Shown: positions 19,388 to 29,152, counted from the stretch's first letter. The stretch: 64,000 nt of DNA from Marinomonas sp. TW1 (GCF_001625355.1 NZ_JSEE01000014.1:62001-126000), one strand, 5' to 3'. Numbers and translations: made by a program. Notes: generated by a model from the sequence alone, not told the origin.

Positions 19388-21060
19388 TAACTTTCCATTA
19401 CCCACTGTTTAACAACTTGCGCTACACGTTCAGGCTCTTCGGCAATCAAACCGCGTATCGCATTAAGTTGACGATCAATTTTCTCAGGGGAACCTGGTAC
19501 GAGAATATCCTCAGCACTGACGAGAGAGACTTGATCGTCTGAAATTTCATCTGTCTCATCTGAGAATATAGCGGCTTCTGTGTCCTCTGCAACTGCAATT
19601 TTGTTTTGCTCACTGAGGGTTTTCAATATTGGTCGAACCACAATCAGTAAAAGAATCAATACAAACACACCAACCAAAGTAGGCTGCAGTAAATTCAAGA
19701 ACCAAGTTTGTTTATAGAACGGCGGCTCAATCACAGGCTCTTCCGGGTCAGGAAGTGCGAAAGGCGAATTAATCACACTGACACTGTCCCCGCGTGAAGG
19801 ATCATAACCAACAGCGTCACGAACCAATAAGGTCAAACGACCCAGTTCGTCATCACTCCAAGGTGTTCGCACTATGGTTGATGTATCCGCATCTAAACTG
19901 GCTAAATCATCAACCACTACAGCGACGGATAAACGTCGAACCGTACCTTGTTGGCGCTTGGTATAACTGATACTGCGATCCAGCTCAAAGTTACGCGTCG
20001 TTTCTTCGCGCGACTGACCATTAGCAGCGGCACCATTCCCACCAATTGGCGCACCATTTTCATCCACCGCTTCCGGAGCCGAGACAGCCCCTGGCGGTTG
20101 ATTCGTCAATGCACCTGGTATACCACTGGCCGAAACGCCAGCACTGCGATTCTCTTTGAGCGTTTGCTCACTTCGCAATGCTAATAAATCTGGGTTGTAT
20201 TGCTCATCGGTTTTTTCAATCGCAGTAAAGTCCACATCGGCCGACACTTCCGCTTTAAAACGACCTTGACCTACCACAGGGCCAAGAATGTTATTTACTC
20301 GTTGCAGCAACACATCTTCCACTTTACGAGCATAGTCGAACTGCTTGCCAGCCACAGACAATTCTGAATTCGAGTCTTTTTCCGTCAACAAGGTGCCACG
20401 CTGATCTACCACAGTGACATCTTTGTCACTTAGCTGTGAAATGCTTGATGCCACTAAATTCACAATCGCATCGACCTGACTACGATCAAGACGTCGCCCT
20501 GGGTATAACTCAAGAAACACAGAGGCAGAAGGCTTTCTCGTATCCCGCACAAAAACAGATTCTTTCGGAATCGCCAAATGAACTCGCGCGGATTTAATAC
20601 TTTGCAGACTGGAAATGGTTCGACTCAACTCGCCTTCTAGACCACGACGATAACGAGTTGTCTCAACAAACTGAGAGGTGCCCAGACCCTGTTCTTGGTC
20701 CATGATTTCCAGACCAACAATATTGTCTGACACTATCCCAGATCCCGCTAATTTTAATCGGGCCTGATGGTAGTAATCGGCTTCAACCAGTAAAGCGCCT
20801 GTATTTTCATCTAACTTGAAGGGAATATTGTTAACACTCAGGATTTCAACAATCTGATCCGCGTTGTAATCTGTAATGCTACTTAAGACAGGTTTATAGT
20901 CTGGACCATTAGTCCATAACACGGCCGCCAAGCCAATTGCTATAGAGGCAGCCAAGCCGACCATTAAGGCCAACTGACGTATCACCGTTAGCTTATTAAA
21001 GCCTGTGACTAATTCTAAATAGAGCTTACGCTCCGATTGTTCTGCAGGGACATTATCCAT
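19387..21060 (-). CDS. fliF: FliF, flagellar MS-ring protein
   Basis: A 557-residue protein with an N-terminal membrane segment (about 30-50), two ring-building YscJ/FliF domains, a Gly/Ala/Asn-rich linker (about 315-350), a second membrane segment (about 455-477) and a cytoplasmic tail that binds FliG. FliF assembles the MS ring, the base for the C-ring and export gate. It follows fliE by 27 bp. Confidence 0.98.
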   Translation of the reverse strand: MDNVPAEQSERKLYLELVTGFNKLTVIRQLALMVGLAASIAIGLAAVLWTNGPDYKPVLSSITDYNADQIVEILSVNNIPFKLDENTGALLVEADYYHQARLKLAGSGIVSDNIVGLEIMDQEQGLGTSQFVETTRYRRGLEGELSRTISSLQSIKSARVHLAIPKESVFVRDTRKPSASVFLELYPGRRLDRSQVDAIVNLVASSISQLSDKDVTVVDQRGTLLTEKDSNSELSVAGKQFDYARKVEDVLLQRVNNILGPVVGQGRFKAEVSADVDFTAIEKTDEQYNPDLLALRSEQTLKENRSAGVSASGIPGALTNQPPGAVSAPEAVDENGAPIGGNGAAANGQSREETTRNFELDRSISYTKRQQGTVRRLSVAVVVDDLASLDADTSTIVRTPWSDDELGRLTLLVRDAVGYDPSRGDSVSVINSPFALPDPEEPVIEPPFYKQTWFLNLLQPTLVGVFVLILLLIVVRPILKTLSEQNKIAVAEDTEAAIFSDETDEISDDQVSLVSAEDILVPGSPEKIDRQLNAIRGLIAEEPERVAQVVKQWVMES

Positions 21061-21087
21061 TAAAAAGCGCCAAGCGGTTTATCTAGC

Positions 21088-21450
21088 CTAAATCGGCATG
21101 TTCATGATTTTTTCGTACGCGTCTACAAGTTTATTTCGTACTTGAGTCATCGCCTCAAAAGAGACACTGGACTTTTGTAGACCAATCATGACTTGAGGCA
21201 AATCCACCCCTTCGTCACCGCGCTCATAAGATTGGGCTAATTGCGTCGCATCTTGTTGTAACGAATTTACATTATCAACGGCACTTTTCAACATCTCAGC
21301 AAAATCAGCACGTTCAACCGCCTGACCAGCTTCCACATTGCCAGCAGCCTTTGCAACATCAGACACCGCCGAACCAGGCGCCTGAACCTGCGAGCGGAGA
21401 TCCCTCATTTGGGATAACACTTGATTAATATCCGGTCGACCCGAAATCAT
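21088..21450 (-). CDS. fliE: FliE, hook-basal body junction protein
   Basis: A 120-residue FliE with the C-terminal family signature VSFEAMTQVRNKLVDAYEKI. FliE connects the MS ring to the proximal rod. The frame opens at a GTG at 21459; the ATG at 21450 has AGG eight bases upstream and fits better. About 65 bp separate it from flrC; no sigma54 promoter could be found in that gap or in the adjoining flrC end, so read-through from flrBC is possible. Confidence 0.94.
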   Translation of the reverse strand: MISGRPDINQVLSQMRDLRSQVQAPGSAVSDVAKAAGNVEAGQAVERADFAEMLKSAVDNVNSLQQDATQLAQSYERGDEGVDLPQVMIGLQKSSVSFEAMTQVRNKLVDAYEKIMNMPI

Positions 21451-21516
21451 GCTCTTCACCTAAAAAATCACATTTCATAAGCTTAGCATAAAGCTAATTA
21501 AAACAAGATACAAAAA

Positions 21517-22866
21517 TCAATCGACGTCTATACCACTTTCTCGCATTTTAGCGATTTTGTATCGCAGTGTTCTAGGGCTAATCCCTAATTTATCAGCAAC
21601 CTCTTTACGCTTGCCATTTGCGTCGATCAAAGCTTGAGCAATAATCCTAAATTCGTGTTGTTGCACCCCTTTACCCAAAATCGACGCGGCACTTTCTTCC
21701 TCTTCGACAACCGGCTCACTTGGAGGCGGTGTGCCGCCCATCATATCAAAGGCAATGTGCTCGTCATGAATCTGTCCATTAGGGCTTAAAATCAACGCTC
21801 TTTGAATCACATTATCCAGCTCTCGAACATTCCCCGGCCAAGGATGCGCTTCCAATTTACTTTGGGCTGAAGGCTTCAAGGTCGCTGCGGATATACGCAT
21901 CTTAGTGGCATGTTTATGCAACAAATGTTCTGCAATCGGCAATATATCCCCTTTCCGTTCTCGAATGGGCAACCAGCGCAGCGGAAAAACATTCAAACGA
22001 TAATACAAATCTTCCCTAAAACCACCGTCTTTTACATATTCAGCCAAATCTCGGTTCGTGGTGGCAATAATACGCACATCAAGCGGGATCGACTTCTTAC
22101 CACCAAGCCGCTCCACCTCTTGTTCCTGCAATACTCGCAATAGCTTGGCCTGCAGACCAACATCCATCTCAGTGATTTCATCCAGCAATAAAGTGCCGCC
22201 ATTGGCTTGCTCAAACTTACCCGCTTGAGAGGAAACAGCCCCTGTATAGGCCCCTTTTTCATAACCGAATAAAATAGCCTCTAGCATGTTTTCTGGAATG
22301 GCTGCACAGTTAATGGCAACAAAGGGTGCATTACGACGACCAGATTGATTATGAATATAATGCGCCAACACTTCTTTACCTGTGCCACTTTCACCGCACA
22401 CCAATACGGTAGAGTCGGTTACGGCAACACGCTTTGCCAAATCCAGCAACGCCAAACTCGCGGAGTCTTTTGCAATAGGTTGACTCGTCGAAGATGAAGC
22501 CTGCTTCACGGTATATTTGGCAATGGCATTTAACAGCTCTTCTTCTTGAAACGGTTTAAGAAGGTAATCCACCGCACCATCACGCATGGCTTCAACGGCA
22601 TGAGCAATGTCACCATACGCTGTCATCAACATAATCGGCAGTTCAGGATAAGCGTCTACCACATGATGCAACAGCCCGTAACCATCCATACCGGGTAAAT
22701 TAACGTCCGACACCACCATATCAAACTGACTGTGTTTTAAGGCAATGACAGCCTCTTCAGCACTGTACACCATTTTACATTGGTAACTTGCTAGCATGAG
22801 CGTGTCTTCTAACGCTTCCGCCAATCCCTTGTCATCTTCAACAATTAATAATTTCACATCCGACAT
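21517..22866 (-). CDS. flrC: FlrC/FleR, sigma54-dependent flagellar response regulator
   Basis: A 449-residue NtrC-type activator: receiver (about 4-115, phospho-acceptor in VVSDVNLPGMDG), AAA+ domain (about 140-370, Walker A GESGTGKE) and a Fis-type HTH at the end (VADKLGISPRTLRYKIAKMR). The sigma54-contact loop reads GAYTGA rather than the commoner GAFTGA. It pairs with the kinase encoded directly upstream (1 bp gap) and, as in Vibrio FlrC or Pseudomonas FleR, should activate RpoN-dependent middle flagellar genes. Confidence 0.95.
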   Translation of the reverse strand: MSDVKLLIVEDDKGLAEALEDTLMLASYQCKMVYSAEEAVIALKHSQFDMVVSDVNLPGMDGYGLLHHVVDAYPELPIMLMTAYGDIAHAVEAMRDGAVDYLLKPFQEEELLNAIAKYTVKQASSSTSQPIAKDSASLALLDLAKRVAVTDSTVLVCGESGTGKEVLAHYIHNQSGRRNAPFVAINCAAIPENMLEAILFGYEKGAYTGAVSSQAGKFEQANGGTLLLDEITEMDVGLQAKLLRVLQEQEVERLGGKKSIPLDVRIIATTNRDLAEYVKDGGFREDLYYRLNVFPLRWLPIRERKGDILPIAEHLLHKHATKMRISAATLKPSAQSKLEAHPWPGNVRELDNVIQRALILSPNGQIHDEHIAFDMMGGTPPPSEPVVEEEESAASILGKGVQQHEFRIIAQALIDANGKRKEVADKLGISPRTLRYKIAKMRESGIDVD

Positions 22867-22867
22867 G

Positions 22868-24022
22868 CTATACCCTTACGAGAGGAATGGTTAAACTGGC
22901 CGTTGTCCCAGCCCCTTCAATACTATCAATTTCAAACTGCCCATGGTGTGCTCTGGCGATGGCTTTTACAACCATCAACCCCAACCCAGTACCATGCTGC
23001 TTAGTGGTGACAAAACCTTCTTGAACATGTTCCAACTGTTCTTTTGACATGCCAACACCACGATCTTTAAACACAAATACGGCGCTTGCTCCCACCGTGC
23101 GCCAAGACAATCGAACCTTACTGCCTGAATGCTGTGAATCAATGGCATTGTTTAGCAGATTCAATAACGCTCCCAGCAAGGTTTCTTTGTTACACTGAAT
23201 GACTTCGTTGTGAGCAAATTCAGGACCAGATAAATCCAACGTGACATTTTTTTGCTCGCACACCTCTTCGCACTGAGAGACTAGATCTGCAGCAAAATCA
23301 TTCAATAGAATGGTTTCATCTAACTTAATTTCACTGCGAGAAAAAATCAGCATATCACGGATCTGCTTTTCAATATTTCCTAATCGATCCGCCAGTTTAT
23401 TGGCAAACGTTTGTCGCATCACTGGGGCTAAATCGGCTTTCTGTAAATGCCCTGCATACAGTGAGGCTGACGATAATGGCGTTCGAATTTGGTGCGCTAA
23501 TGCCGCCACCATTTTTCCCATATTCGATAACCGCTCATGATGATTAAGCTTTTTCTGTAAAAAGTAGGCTTCCGTCAAATCCACTAGAATCACCAACTGA
23601 CCAGGCACATTGCCCAGTGACGCGGTCTCTACCCGTACGCGGCGCCCCGTCACCATAGACACATCATGACCATCGTCTTCTTGTGGGCGAAAACTGCGGG
23701 GCACAATCTCTCCCCAAGCTTCACCAATCAAAGACAAATTAAACAAACGCTCGGCCACCGGATTCGCCATCACAATGACACCCTCTTCATTTAACAGCAA
23801 AACTCCCACCGGCATGGACTCAAACAGTTGTTGAAACTGCAGAACTAACACTCGATTTTTATCTTGTTCTTGGCGCTTATCTTGCTCTGACTTCTGCAAC
23901 TGCTCTTGCAGACGAACCACCTCTTGCTGTAGGTCCAAGTAAGATTTCGCCAACACATCCGAAGACTCAGAAAACGCCTTAAAAGCGGCTTTAAGCTCCG
24001 CTATTTCTTCATCTTTAGTCAC
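22868..24022 (-). CDS. flrB: FlrB/FleS, flagellar sensor histidine kinase
   Basis: A 384-residue soluble kinase: an N-terminal coiled coil (about 15-55), a PAS domain (about 62-150) and HisKA/HATPase domains. The phospho-acceptor His lies in LAHQIRTPLSS; N-box LLNLLNNAID and G1-box DRGVGM are intact. No membrane segments, as for FlrB/FleS. The GTG start shares one base with the upstream TAG stop (TAGTG) and has GGAG five bases before it, pointing to translational coupling with the FlrA-like gene. Confidence 0.95.
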   Translation of the reverse strand: MTKDEEIAELKAAFKAFSESSDVLAKSYLDLQQEVVRLQEQLQKSEQDKRQEQDKNRVLVLQFQQLFESMPVGVLLLNEEGVIVMANPVAERLFNLSLIGEAWGEIVPRSFRPQEDDGHDVSMVTGRRVRVETASLGNVPGQLVILVDLTEAYFLQKKLNHHERLSNMGKMVAALAHQIRTPLSSASLYAGHLQKADLAPVMRQTFANKLADRLGNIEKQIRDMLIFSRSEIKLDETILLNDFAADLVSQCEEVCEQKNVTLDLSGPEFAHNEVIQCNKETLLGALLNLLNNAIDSQHSGSKVRLSWRTVGASAVFVFKDRGVGMSKEQLEHVQEGFVTTKQHGTGLGLMVVKAIARAHHGQFEIDSIEGAGTTASLTIPLVRV

Positions 24023-24492
24023 TAAAACTCCGATTTGTCAATATTATAGCGACGCATTTTTTCGATTAGAGTAGTACGTTGTATTTGTAAATTCTGCGCC
24101 GCTTTAGAAACCACCCCTTGGGTTGACACCAAAGCCTGACGAATTAATAACGCTTCTAAATGTCGAACATGCAGATTCAAATTGACGCCTGATGCCTGCG
24201 GAAAAGTATGTAATTGTTTGATTTCTTTTAATATAGAAGACAGGGCTTGAGATCGCCAAGGCAAAGGACACAACCATACGTTTTCACCATCAGGCGCAAT
24301 TAAGGAATGACTCAATGAAATTACCGGCACCATTTCATCCAGTTCAAATGACTGAACTTGACTTCCGAGAACCACAAAATCAGGTAATTGAAAGGCCGTT
24401 AAAGAGGTACTGTGCTCGATACCGATAAAAGTAAGTATACTGGAAACACTGGAAATTTCGTCGTCATCTAAACCACATAACCAAGCTTTCAC
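24022..24492 (-). CDS. FlrA/FleQ-like regulator lacking the AAA+ domain
   Basis: A 156-residue protein in the position of flrA/fleQ. Residues 1-95 resemble the degenerate FleQ receiver (ILTFIGIEHS, FVVLGSQ). Residues 100-156 closely match the FleQ C-terminal HTH (HLEALLIRQAL, then GVVSKAAQNLQIQRTTLIEK). The ~240-residue sigma54-interacting AAA+ ATPase that should lie between them is absent; the reading frame is continuous, so this is not a simple frameshift. It could bind DNA but not activate sigma54 by itself. The start is a GTG with GAGG seven bases upstream. It is coupled to flrB. Confidence 0.9.
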   Translation of the reverse strand: MKAWLCGLDDDEISSVSSILTFIGIEHSTSLTAFQLPDFVVLGSQVQSFELDEMVPVISLSHSLIAPDGENVWLCPLPWRSQALSSILKEIKQLHTFPQASGVNLNLHVRHLEALLIRQALVSTQGVVSKAAQNLQIQRTTLIEKMRRYNIDKSEF

Positions 24493-24520
24493 CTTACCAC
24501 CTCAACCGTTACTGTATCTT

Positions 24521-24547
24521 CGCATTAATATAGTTAGTATTAATGCG
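24521..24547. repeat. Perfect inverted repeat, possible operator
   Basis: Two 10-base arms, CGCATTAATA and TATTAATGCG, flank a 7-base spacer (TAGTTAG). It sits 28 bp upstream of the AAA+-less FlrA-like gene and overlaps the candidate -10 region. No U-run follows on either strand, so an operator fits better than a terminator for bioD. Confidence 0.7.
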
Positions 24548-24567
24548 TGTTTATCCAAGACTTTCAA
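24539..24567 (-). promoter_or_regulatory. Candidate sigma70 promoter of the FlrA-like/flrB/flrC genes
   Basis: On the minus strand TTGAAA (24562-24567) is followed after 17 bases by ATTAAT (24539-24544). The -35 match is good and the -10 is only fair. The -10 lies within the inverted repeat 24521-24547, which would allow a bound protein to block it. Confidence 0.4.
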
Positions 24568-24582
24568 GCTTTGAAGGGAAAT

Positions 24583-25263
24583 TTATAATGCGGATAGCAA
24601 GTTATCAAATTCTGCTTGTGCCATTTGTTCATTTTCACACCAAGACAAGGTTCCCAATAACGGCGCCGACAACATAGTCTGCAGGGTCGCTAAATTCTCA
24701 TCATAGCAGGCCATCTTATCCGGCCCAGCCGTATTAGCAACCCATCCGGCCAGACTCAATCCATCTCGAACAATGGATTCTGCCGTTAACAAAGCATGAT
24801 TAATACAGCCAAGCTTCATGTTAACCACTAAAATCACAGGAAAACCGATTGATTTCGCCACATCAGACAAAAGCTCTCTATCATTTAAAGGCACGCGCCA
24901 ACCACCAGCCCCTTCAACCAAAGCCAAATCATGCGATGTTAACAAGGCCCCTTTAATAAAACCTTCCAACCGTGACGAAGTGACGAGTCGCCCTTCTTGT
25001 TGCGCAGCAATATGAGGCGCAATAGCAGCCTCCAATAAAACCGGATTAACCTGCTCATAAGCCAATGAAACACTGCTAGCCTGTTGAATTCTCCAAGCAT
25101 CATCGTTGCGTTTTACACCATCAATTAATTCAGCTCCAGCCGCCACAGGCTTTAAACCAATCGCCTTCTGCCCCACTCTTTGAGCGGCCGCTAATAAACC
25201 TACGGTAAAGTAAGTTTTACCTGCATCTGTGTCCGTTCCAGTAACAAAAAATCGTTTTCTCAC
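24583..25263 (-). CDS. bioD: BioD, dethiobiotin synthetase
   Basis: A 226-residue ATP-dependent enzyme that closes the ureido ring of dethiobiotin. The P-loop GTDTDAGKT lies at about residues 9-17, and VEGAGGWRVPL is the substrate-binding loop. Three GTG codons sit near the start; the one at 25263 has GAGG five bases upstream. It is the last gene of the bioBFHCD operon, 12 bp after bioC. Confidence 0.96.
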   Translation of the reverse strand: MRKRFFVTGTDTDAGKTYFTVGLLAAAQRVGQKAIGLKPVAAGAELIDGVKRNDDAWRIQQASSVSLAYEQVNPVLLEAAIAPHIAAQQEGRLVTSSRLEGFIKGALLTSHDLALVEGAGGWRVPLNDRELLSDVAKSIGFPVILVVNMKLGCINHALLTAESIVRDGLSLAGWVANTAGPDKMACYDENLATLQTMLSAPLLGTLSWCENEQMAQAEFDNLLSAL

Positions 25264-25275
25264 AACCACCTCGAT

Positions 25276-26088
25276 CTAGCTAACCTGCTTACGGGCGACA
25301 ACAAATGCCACCTGATAACTCAATGGAATGCCTTTCACTTGACGCTGTTTTTCATACTGCTGCAAAAAAGCCTTCCAAGTAGAAGGTGATATTGCTTGCG
25401 GCTTTTGCGTTGAAATCAGACTAGCGCCAACCTTTTTTAAAGACGCCACCGCGGCGTCAGGCGAATCAAACCACATTTCGACCCGCTCGACGGATAATGA
25501 CTCAATTTGCCATGATGCGTCTAAGAGCTGTTTTTTTAACGTTTCTTCAGTGATGTACTGATGAACATGCTCACGTCCGTCCACACCTAACCAAGCGGTC
25601 GATAACTCCGGCATAGAACCCACTAATAAGGTCGAGAAAACCAAACGCCCTTCATGACGGCTAGCCGCAAACAAGGAACGAAACAAACTTTCCGGTTGCA
25701 AACACCACTGAATCGCCAAACTGGAAAAAATCACATCAAAAGAGCTTGCAGCAAAAGGAAAGGTTTCCGCATCAGCACAGACATAATGAATTGGATAATC
25801 ATCAGACATACGAGCACGTGACACCGCCAACATAGCCGGAGACAAATCGAGAGCCACACAATGCTTTGGCGCACATTTGGTCATTAACGATGGCAAAGCC
25901 AAGCCAGTTCCCGTCCCTAAGTCCATAATGGTATGGGTTGGAGAATCTGGGAAACAAAGTAGCAACCTGTTGAGAACATCCAATTGGAACTGAGCGTAAG
26001 CATCATACGACAAAGCAGCACGATCAAAACGCTTTGCAAGCTGCCGTTTATAGGCGCTTGCCGAAGAAAGGTTAGGAGTTATTAGCAT
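25276..26088 (-). CDS. bioC: BioC, malonyl-ACP O-methyltransferase
   Basis: A 270-residue class I SAM methyltransferase. The N-terminus (RFDRAALSYDAYAQFQ) is typical of BioC, and the SAM motif I is MDLGTGTGLALP. It methylates malonyl-ACP to start pimeloyl-ACP synthesis. The ATG lies inside the end of bioH (17 bp overlap). Confidence 0.95.
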   Translation of the reverse strand: MLITPNLSSASAYKRQLAKRFDRAALSYDAYAQFQLDVLNRLLLCFPDSPTHTIMDLGTGTGLALPSLMTKCAPKHCVALDLSPAMLAVSRARMSDDYPIHYVCADAETFPFAASSFDVIFSSLAIQWCLQPESLFRSLFAASRHEGRLVFSTLLVGSMPELSTAWLGVDGREHVHQYITEETLKKQLLDASWQIESLSVERVEMWFDSPDAAVASLKKVGASLISTQKPQAISPSTWKAFLQQYEKQRQVKGIPLSYQVAFVVARKQVS

Positions 26089-26875
26089 CTATAAAGTTTT
26101 CAACCGCTTGCACACAAGCCTCTTCCTCTTCCAGAAACGCTTGATGGGCACAATTTGGCATAATCAAAGTCTCTTGTAGAGGGTTTACGTCCGTCTGCTG
26201 CTCTAAACATTGCGCAGACACGAGCGCATCCTTACCACCAAATATGTGTAAATTTGGTCTATCCAATAAAGACAGTTCACGACGCACATCAAGTGACTTA
26301 AGCATACGCAAACCACCAATTAAAGCCGCCTGATTCAACGTAGCGACAGGCAATAAGGATTGCAATTGCTTAACCAATTGACGGTCGTTCTGTGCTCCTT
26401 TAGCCTGCAACATCACAAAACGCTTAAGACCTTGCTCTGGGTGTTCATCAACTAAAGCAGCAAAGGCATCAAAATCCGCGTCTGACATAGCATTAGACCA
26501 AGCCTCTCGCTGCACAAAACTAGGGGAGCTGGAAACGGTAATAAGCCCCTTAACGCAACTAGAACGGCGAGCCGCGACATAAGTTGAGATCATCCCTCCC
26601 AAAGACCACCCCAACCACCAAGCATTGCTCGGTGCTATATCAATAAACTGCTCAGTCAACGCATCAATATCATAATTTGGCCCAATGCGAGTACGAGAGA
26701 TCCACTGTTCATCAAGAGAAATTCCAGGCAAGTTCGCGACCACAACATAGAAACGCTCACTCAAGCGGCGCGCAAAATTCGCCATTACCTCTTTTGGCAT
26801 GGCCCAACCAGACACCATAAATATCGCTTGGTTAGACTCGTCGCCGAAAGCTTCCGTTTCAATAGGTGTGCGCAT
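26072..26875 (-). CDS. bioH: BioH, pimeloyl-ACP methyl ester esterase
   Basis: A 267-residue alpha/beta hydrolase. The nucleophile motif is GWSLGG, the acid lies in IFGGKDALV and the His in NCAHQAFLE, completing the Ser-Asp-His triad. BioH removes the methyl group from pimeloyl-ACP methyl ester. The ATG at 26875 has GAGGGG four bases before it; the upstream TTG at 26887 overlaps that site. It lies between bioF and bioC. Confidence 0.94.
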   Translation of the reverse strand: MRTPIETEAFGDESNQAIFMVSGWAMPKEVMANFARRLSERFYVVVANLPGISLDEQWISRTRIGPNYDIDALTEQFIDIAPSNAWWLGWSLGGMISTYVAARRSSCVKGLITVSSSPSFVQREAWSNAMSDADFDAFAALVDEHPEQGLKRFVMLQAKGAQNDRQLVKQLQSLLPVATLNQAALIGGLRMLKSLDVRRELSLLDRPNLHIFGGKDALVSAQCLEQQTDVNPLQETLIMPNCAHQAFLEEEEACVQAVENFIDANNS

Positions 26876-26887
26876 GTTGCCCCTCAA

Positions 26888-28069
26888 TTATTTAGCTGTT
26901 AATACTCGCTCAAGTGCATCACATAATAACACTAAATCTTGCGTTGAGTGTCCAGCACTCAGGGTAATTCTCAATCTCGCCTTACCATTTGGAACAGTCG
27001 GCGGCCGAATCGCAGTACACCAGATCCCCAATGCTTTAAGCTGCTCACTCACCGCCAAGGCGGCCGAACTATCGCCTATCACAACTGGCTGAATAGCGGT
27101 TTCAGACGCCATCAACTCAACCGGCAAATCCGACATACGCTGACGAAAATAATCGATGTGCCCAGTCAATTTCGCTCTCCGATCTTCCCCTTCTTGAGAA
27201 CAGATCAGCTGTAATGCAGCCATGCTTGCGCCAGCCATAGCTGGAGAGATTGACGTGGTATACACATAAGGGCGAGCGAACTGAGTCAAGTAGTCCGCGA
27301 GATCCTGTGTCGTCGCGACAAAAGCTCCTGAGGTTCCAAATGCTTTACCAAACGTCCCCATTAACAACGGGACTTGAGCCATCCCTAAAGCGGATAGAGC
27401 TAAACTACCTCGCCCCTCTTTCCCCAAACACCCTAATCCGTGCGCATCATCAACCATAAAAGTCCAATCATACAAAGAAGCCAAAGCCGACAACTCAGAT
27501 AAAGGCGCCATGTCTCCATCCATACTAAAAACGCCGTCCGTCACCAACAACCCACTTTGCTCGGATTTCGCCATCAACTTTTTAGCACTCAAAGGGTTGG
27601 CATGAAGATAGCGACGCATTGGCGCCTGCGCTAACTGAGCACCATCAATTAAAGAAGCATGATTTAATTTATCTTGAATGACAGGGCGTTGCTTATTCGC
27701 TAAGGCAGAGATAACCCCGAGATTGGCCATGTACCCCGTACTAAATAACAAAACACGCTCATACCCAAGCCATTCAGCCAAAGCGTCTTCCAGTCTTTGA
27801 TGAGGAGTAAGGTGCCCTGCCACCAAATGTGAGGCACCGCCACCCACACCATATTCATCAGCCGTTTGCTGCATGGCTCGAATTAATGAAGGATGATTTG
27901 CCAACCCCAAATAATCGTTAGAGCAAAACGCAGTATAAGGCTGACCATTGATTTGAGTATGGGGAACTTGAGGACTATCTAAGGTAACCGTGTGACGCAT
28001 CAGGTCTTGACGACGCCGTTCATCAAGCGCCGCCAACACCCATGAAGGCGTATTAAACGCTGGCTTCAT
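26888..28069 (-). CDS. bioF: BioF, 8-amino-7-oxononanoate synthase
   Basis: A 393-residue PLP enzyme joining pimeloyl-ACP and alanine. The PLP lysine lies in [12 protein letters not shown]; the [11 protein letters not shown] motif is typical. The open frame runs upstream to 28177, but inside bioB; the ATG at 28069 gives the family N-terminus ([19 protein letters not shown]) and overlaps the bioB end by 17 bp, pointing to translational coupling. Confidence 0.96.
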   Translation of the reverse strand: MKPAFNTPSWVLAALDERRRQDLMRHTVTLDSPQVPHTQINGQPYTAFCSNDYLGLANHPSLIRAMQQTADEYGVGGGASHLVAGHLTPHQRLEDALAEWLGYERVLLFSTGYMANLGVISALANKQRPVIQDKLNHASLIDGAQLAQAPMRRYLHANPLSAKKLMAKSEQSGLLVTDGVFSMDGDMAPLSELSALASLYDWTFMVDDAHGLGCLGKEGRGSLALSALGMAQVPLLMGTFGKAFGTSGAFVATTQDLADYLTQFARPYVYTTSISPAMAGASMAALQLICSQEGEDRRAKLTGHIDYFRQRMSDLPVELMASETAIQPVVIGDSSAALAVSEQLKALGIWCTAIRPPTVPNGKARLRITLSAGHSTQDLVLLCDALERVLTAK

Positions 28070-29123
28070 AGAAAAACTTAGCATCTTCTTGTTTGACGAC
28101 TTGAGCCGCAATGGCTTCGACCACCGCTTCGTCAGAATGCTCTTCTCGCTTCTCTGGGTTGATACCCAATTTTGCAAACAACGCCATGTCTTTATCTGCT
28201 TCAGGGTTACCTGTGGTTAGCAGTTTCTCGCCATAGAAAATGGAGTTTGCACCAGCCATGAAGCATAACGCTTGTGTCTGTTCATTCATTCCTTGGCGGC
28301 CAGCCGATAAACGCACATGAGATTTAGGCATAATGATTCGAGCCACCGCGATGGTGCGAATGAATTCAAATGTGTCTAAGTCATCTACATTCTCAAGCGG
28401 TGTGCCCTCTACTTTTACCAGCATATTGATTGGCACACTTTCTGGGTGTGGTTGCATTTGCGACAATTGACGCAACAATCCAACGCGATCCTTTTGCTCT
28501 TCACCCATCCCCATAATGCCGCCACAACATAACTTAATGCCCGAATCACGGACACGAGAAAGAGTATCCAAACGGTCTTGATAACTACGAGTCGTGATAA
28601 TGCTGTCGTAATATTCCGCTGAAGTATCTAAGTTATGATTGTAATAATCCAAACCGGCATCCGAAAGACGTTTAGCTTGATCATCATTCAACGTACCTAA
28701 GGTAACGCAAGACTCTAAACCAAGAGACTTAACCCCTTTGATCATTTCCAATACGTAAGGAAAATCTTTTTCCGAAGGGTGCTTCCAAGCCGCGCCCATA
28801 CAGAAACGACTGGCACCCTTTTCTTTTGCAAGAGCGGCCTCTTCAAGCACCTTTCTCACTTCCATTAATTTCTCTTTTTCAAGCTCTGTATTATAGTGAC
28901 CACTTTGCGGACAATATTTACAGTCTTCCGGACAAGCACCTGTTTTAATGGATAAAAGGGTGCTTACCTGAACCTCATTAGGCGCGAAATTTTCTCTATG
29001 GACGGTCTGAGCACGAAACATCAAATCCATGAACGGAAGATCAAATAAAGCTTTTATCTCTGCATGGGTCCAATCAAAACGTGGACCAGAAGAATTCATT
29101 GAAGCGGTGTTTGAAACAGACAT
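28053..29123 (-). CDS. bioB: BioB, biotin synthase
   Basis: A 356-residue radical-SAM enzyme inserting sulfur into dethiobiotin. The [4Fe-4S] cysteines are C64, C68 and C71 ([10 protein letters not shown]); the residues binding the [2Fe-2S] cluster follow, ending with the Arg in HVRLSAGRQ. The ATG at 29123 has GAGGG four bases upstream; the longer frame to 29180 overlaps the divergent comF and is rejected. It is the first gene of the bioBFHCD operon. Confidence 0.97.
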   Translation of the reverse strand: MSVSNTASMNSSGPRFDWTHAEIKALFDLPFMDLMFRAQTVHRENFAPNEVQVSTLLSIKTGACPEDCKYCPQSGHYNTELEKEKLMEVRKVLEEAALAKEKGASRFCMGAAWKHPSEKDFPYVLEMIKGVKSLGLESCVTLGTLNDDQAKRLSDAGLDYYNHNLDTSAEYYDSIITTRSYQDRLDTLSRVRDSGIKLCCGGIMGMGEEQKDRVGLLRQLSQMQPHPESVPINMLVKVEGTPLENVDDLDTFEFIRTIAVARIIMPKSHVRLSAGRQGMNEQTQALCFMAGANSIFYGEKLLTTGNPEADKDMALFAKLGINPEKREEHSDEAVVEAIAAQVVKQEDAKFFYEASV

Positions 29124-29152
29124 AATACCCTCGAACATGAAATAATGGAGCA

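Noticed and set aside
28070..28177. Extended N-terminus for BioF
   Set aside because: It lies inside bioB in another frame and has no BioF-like sequence.
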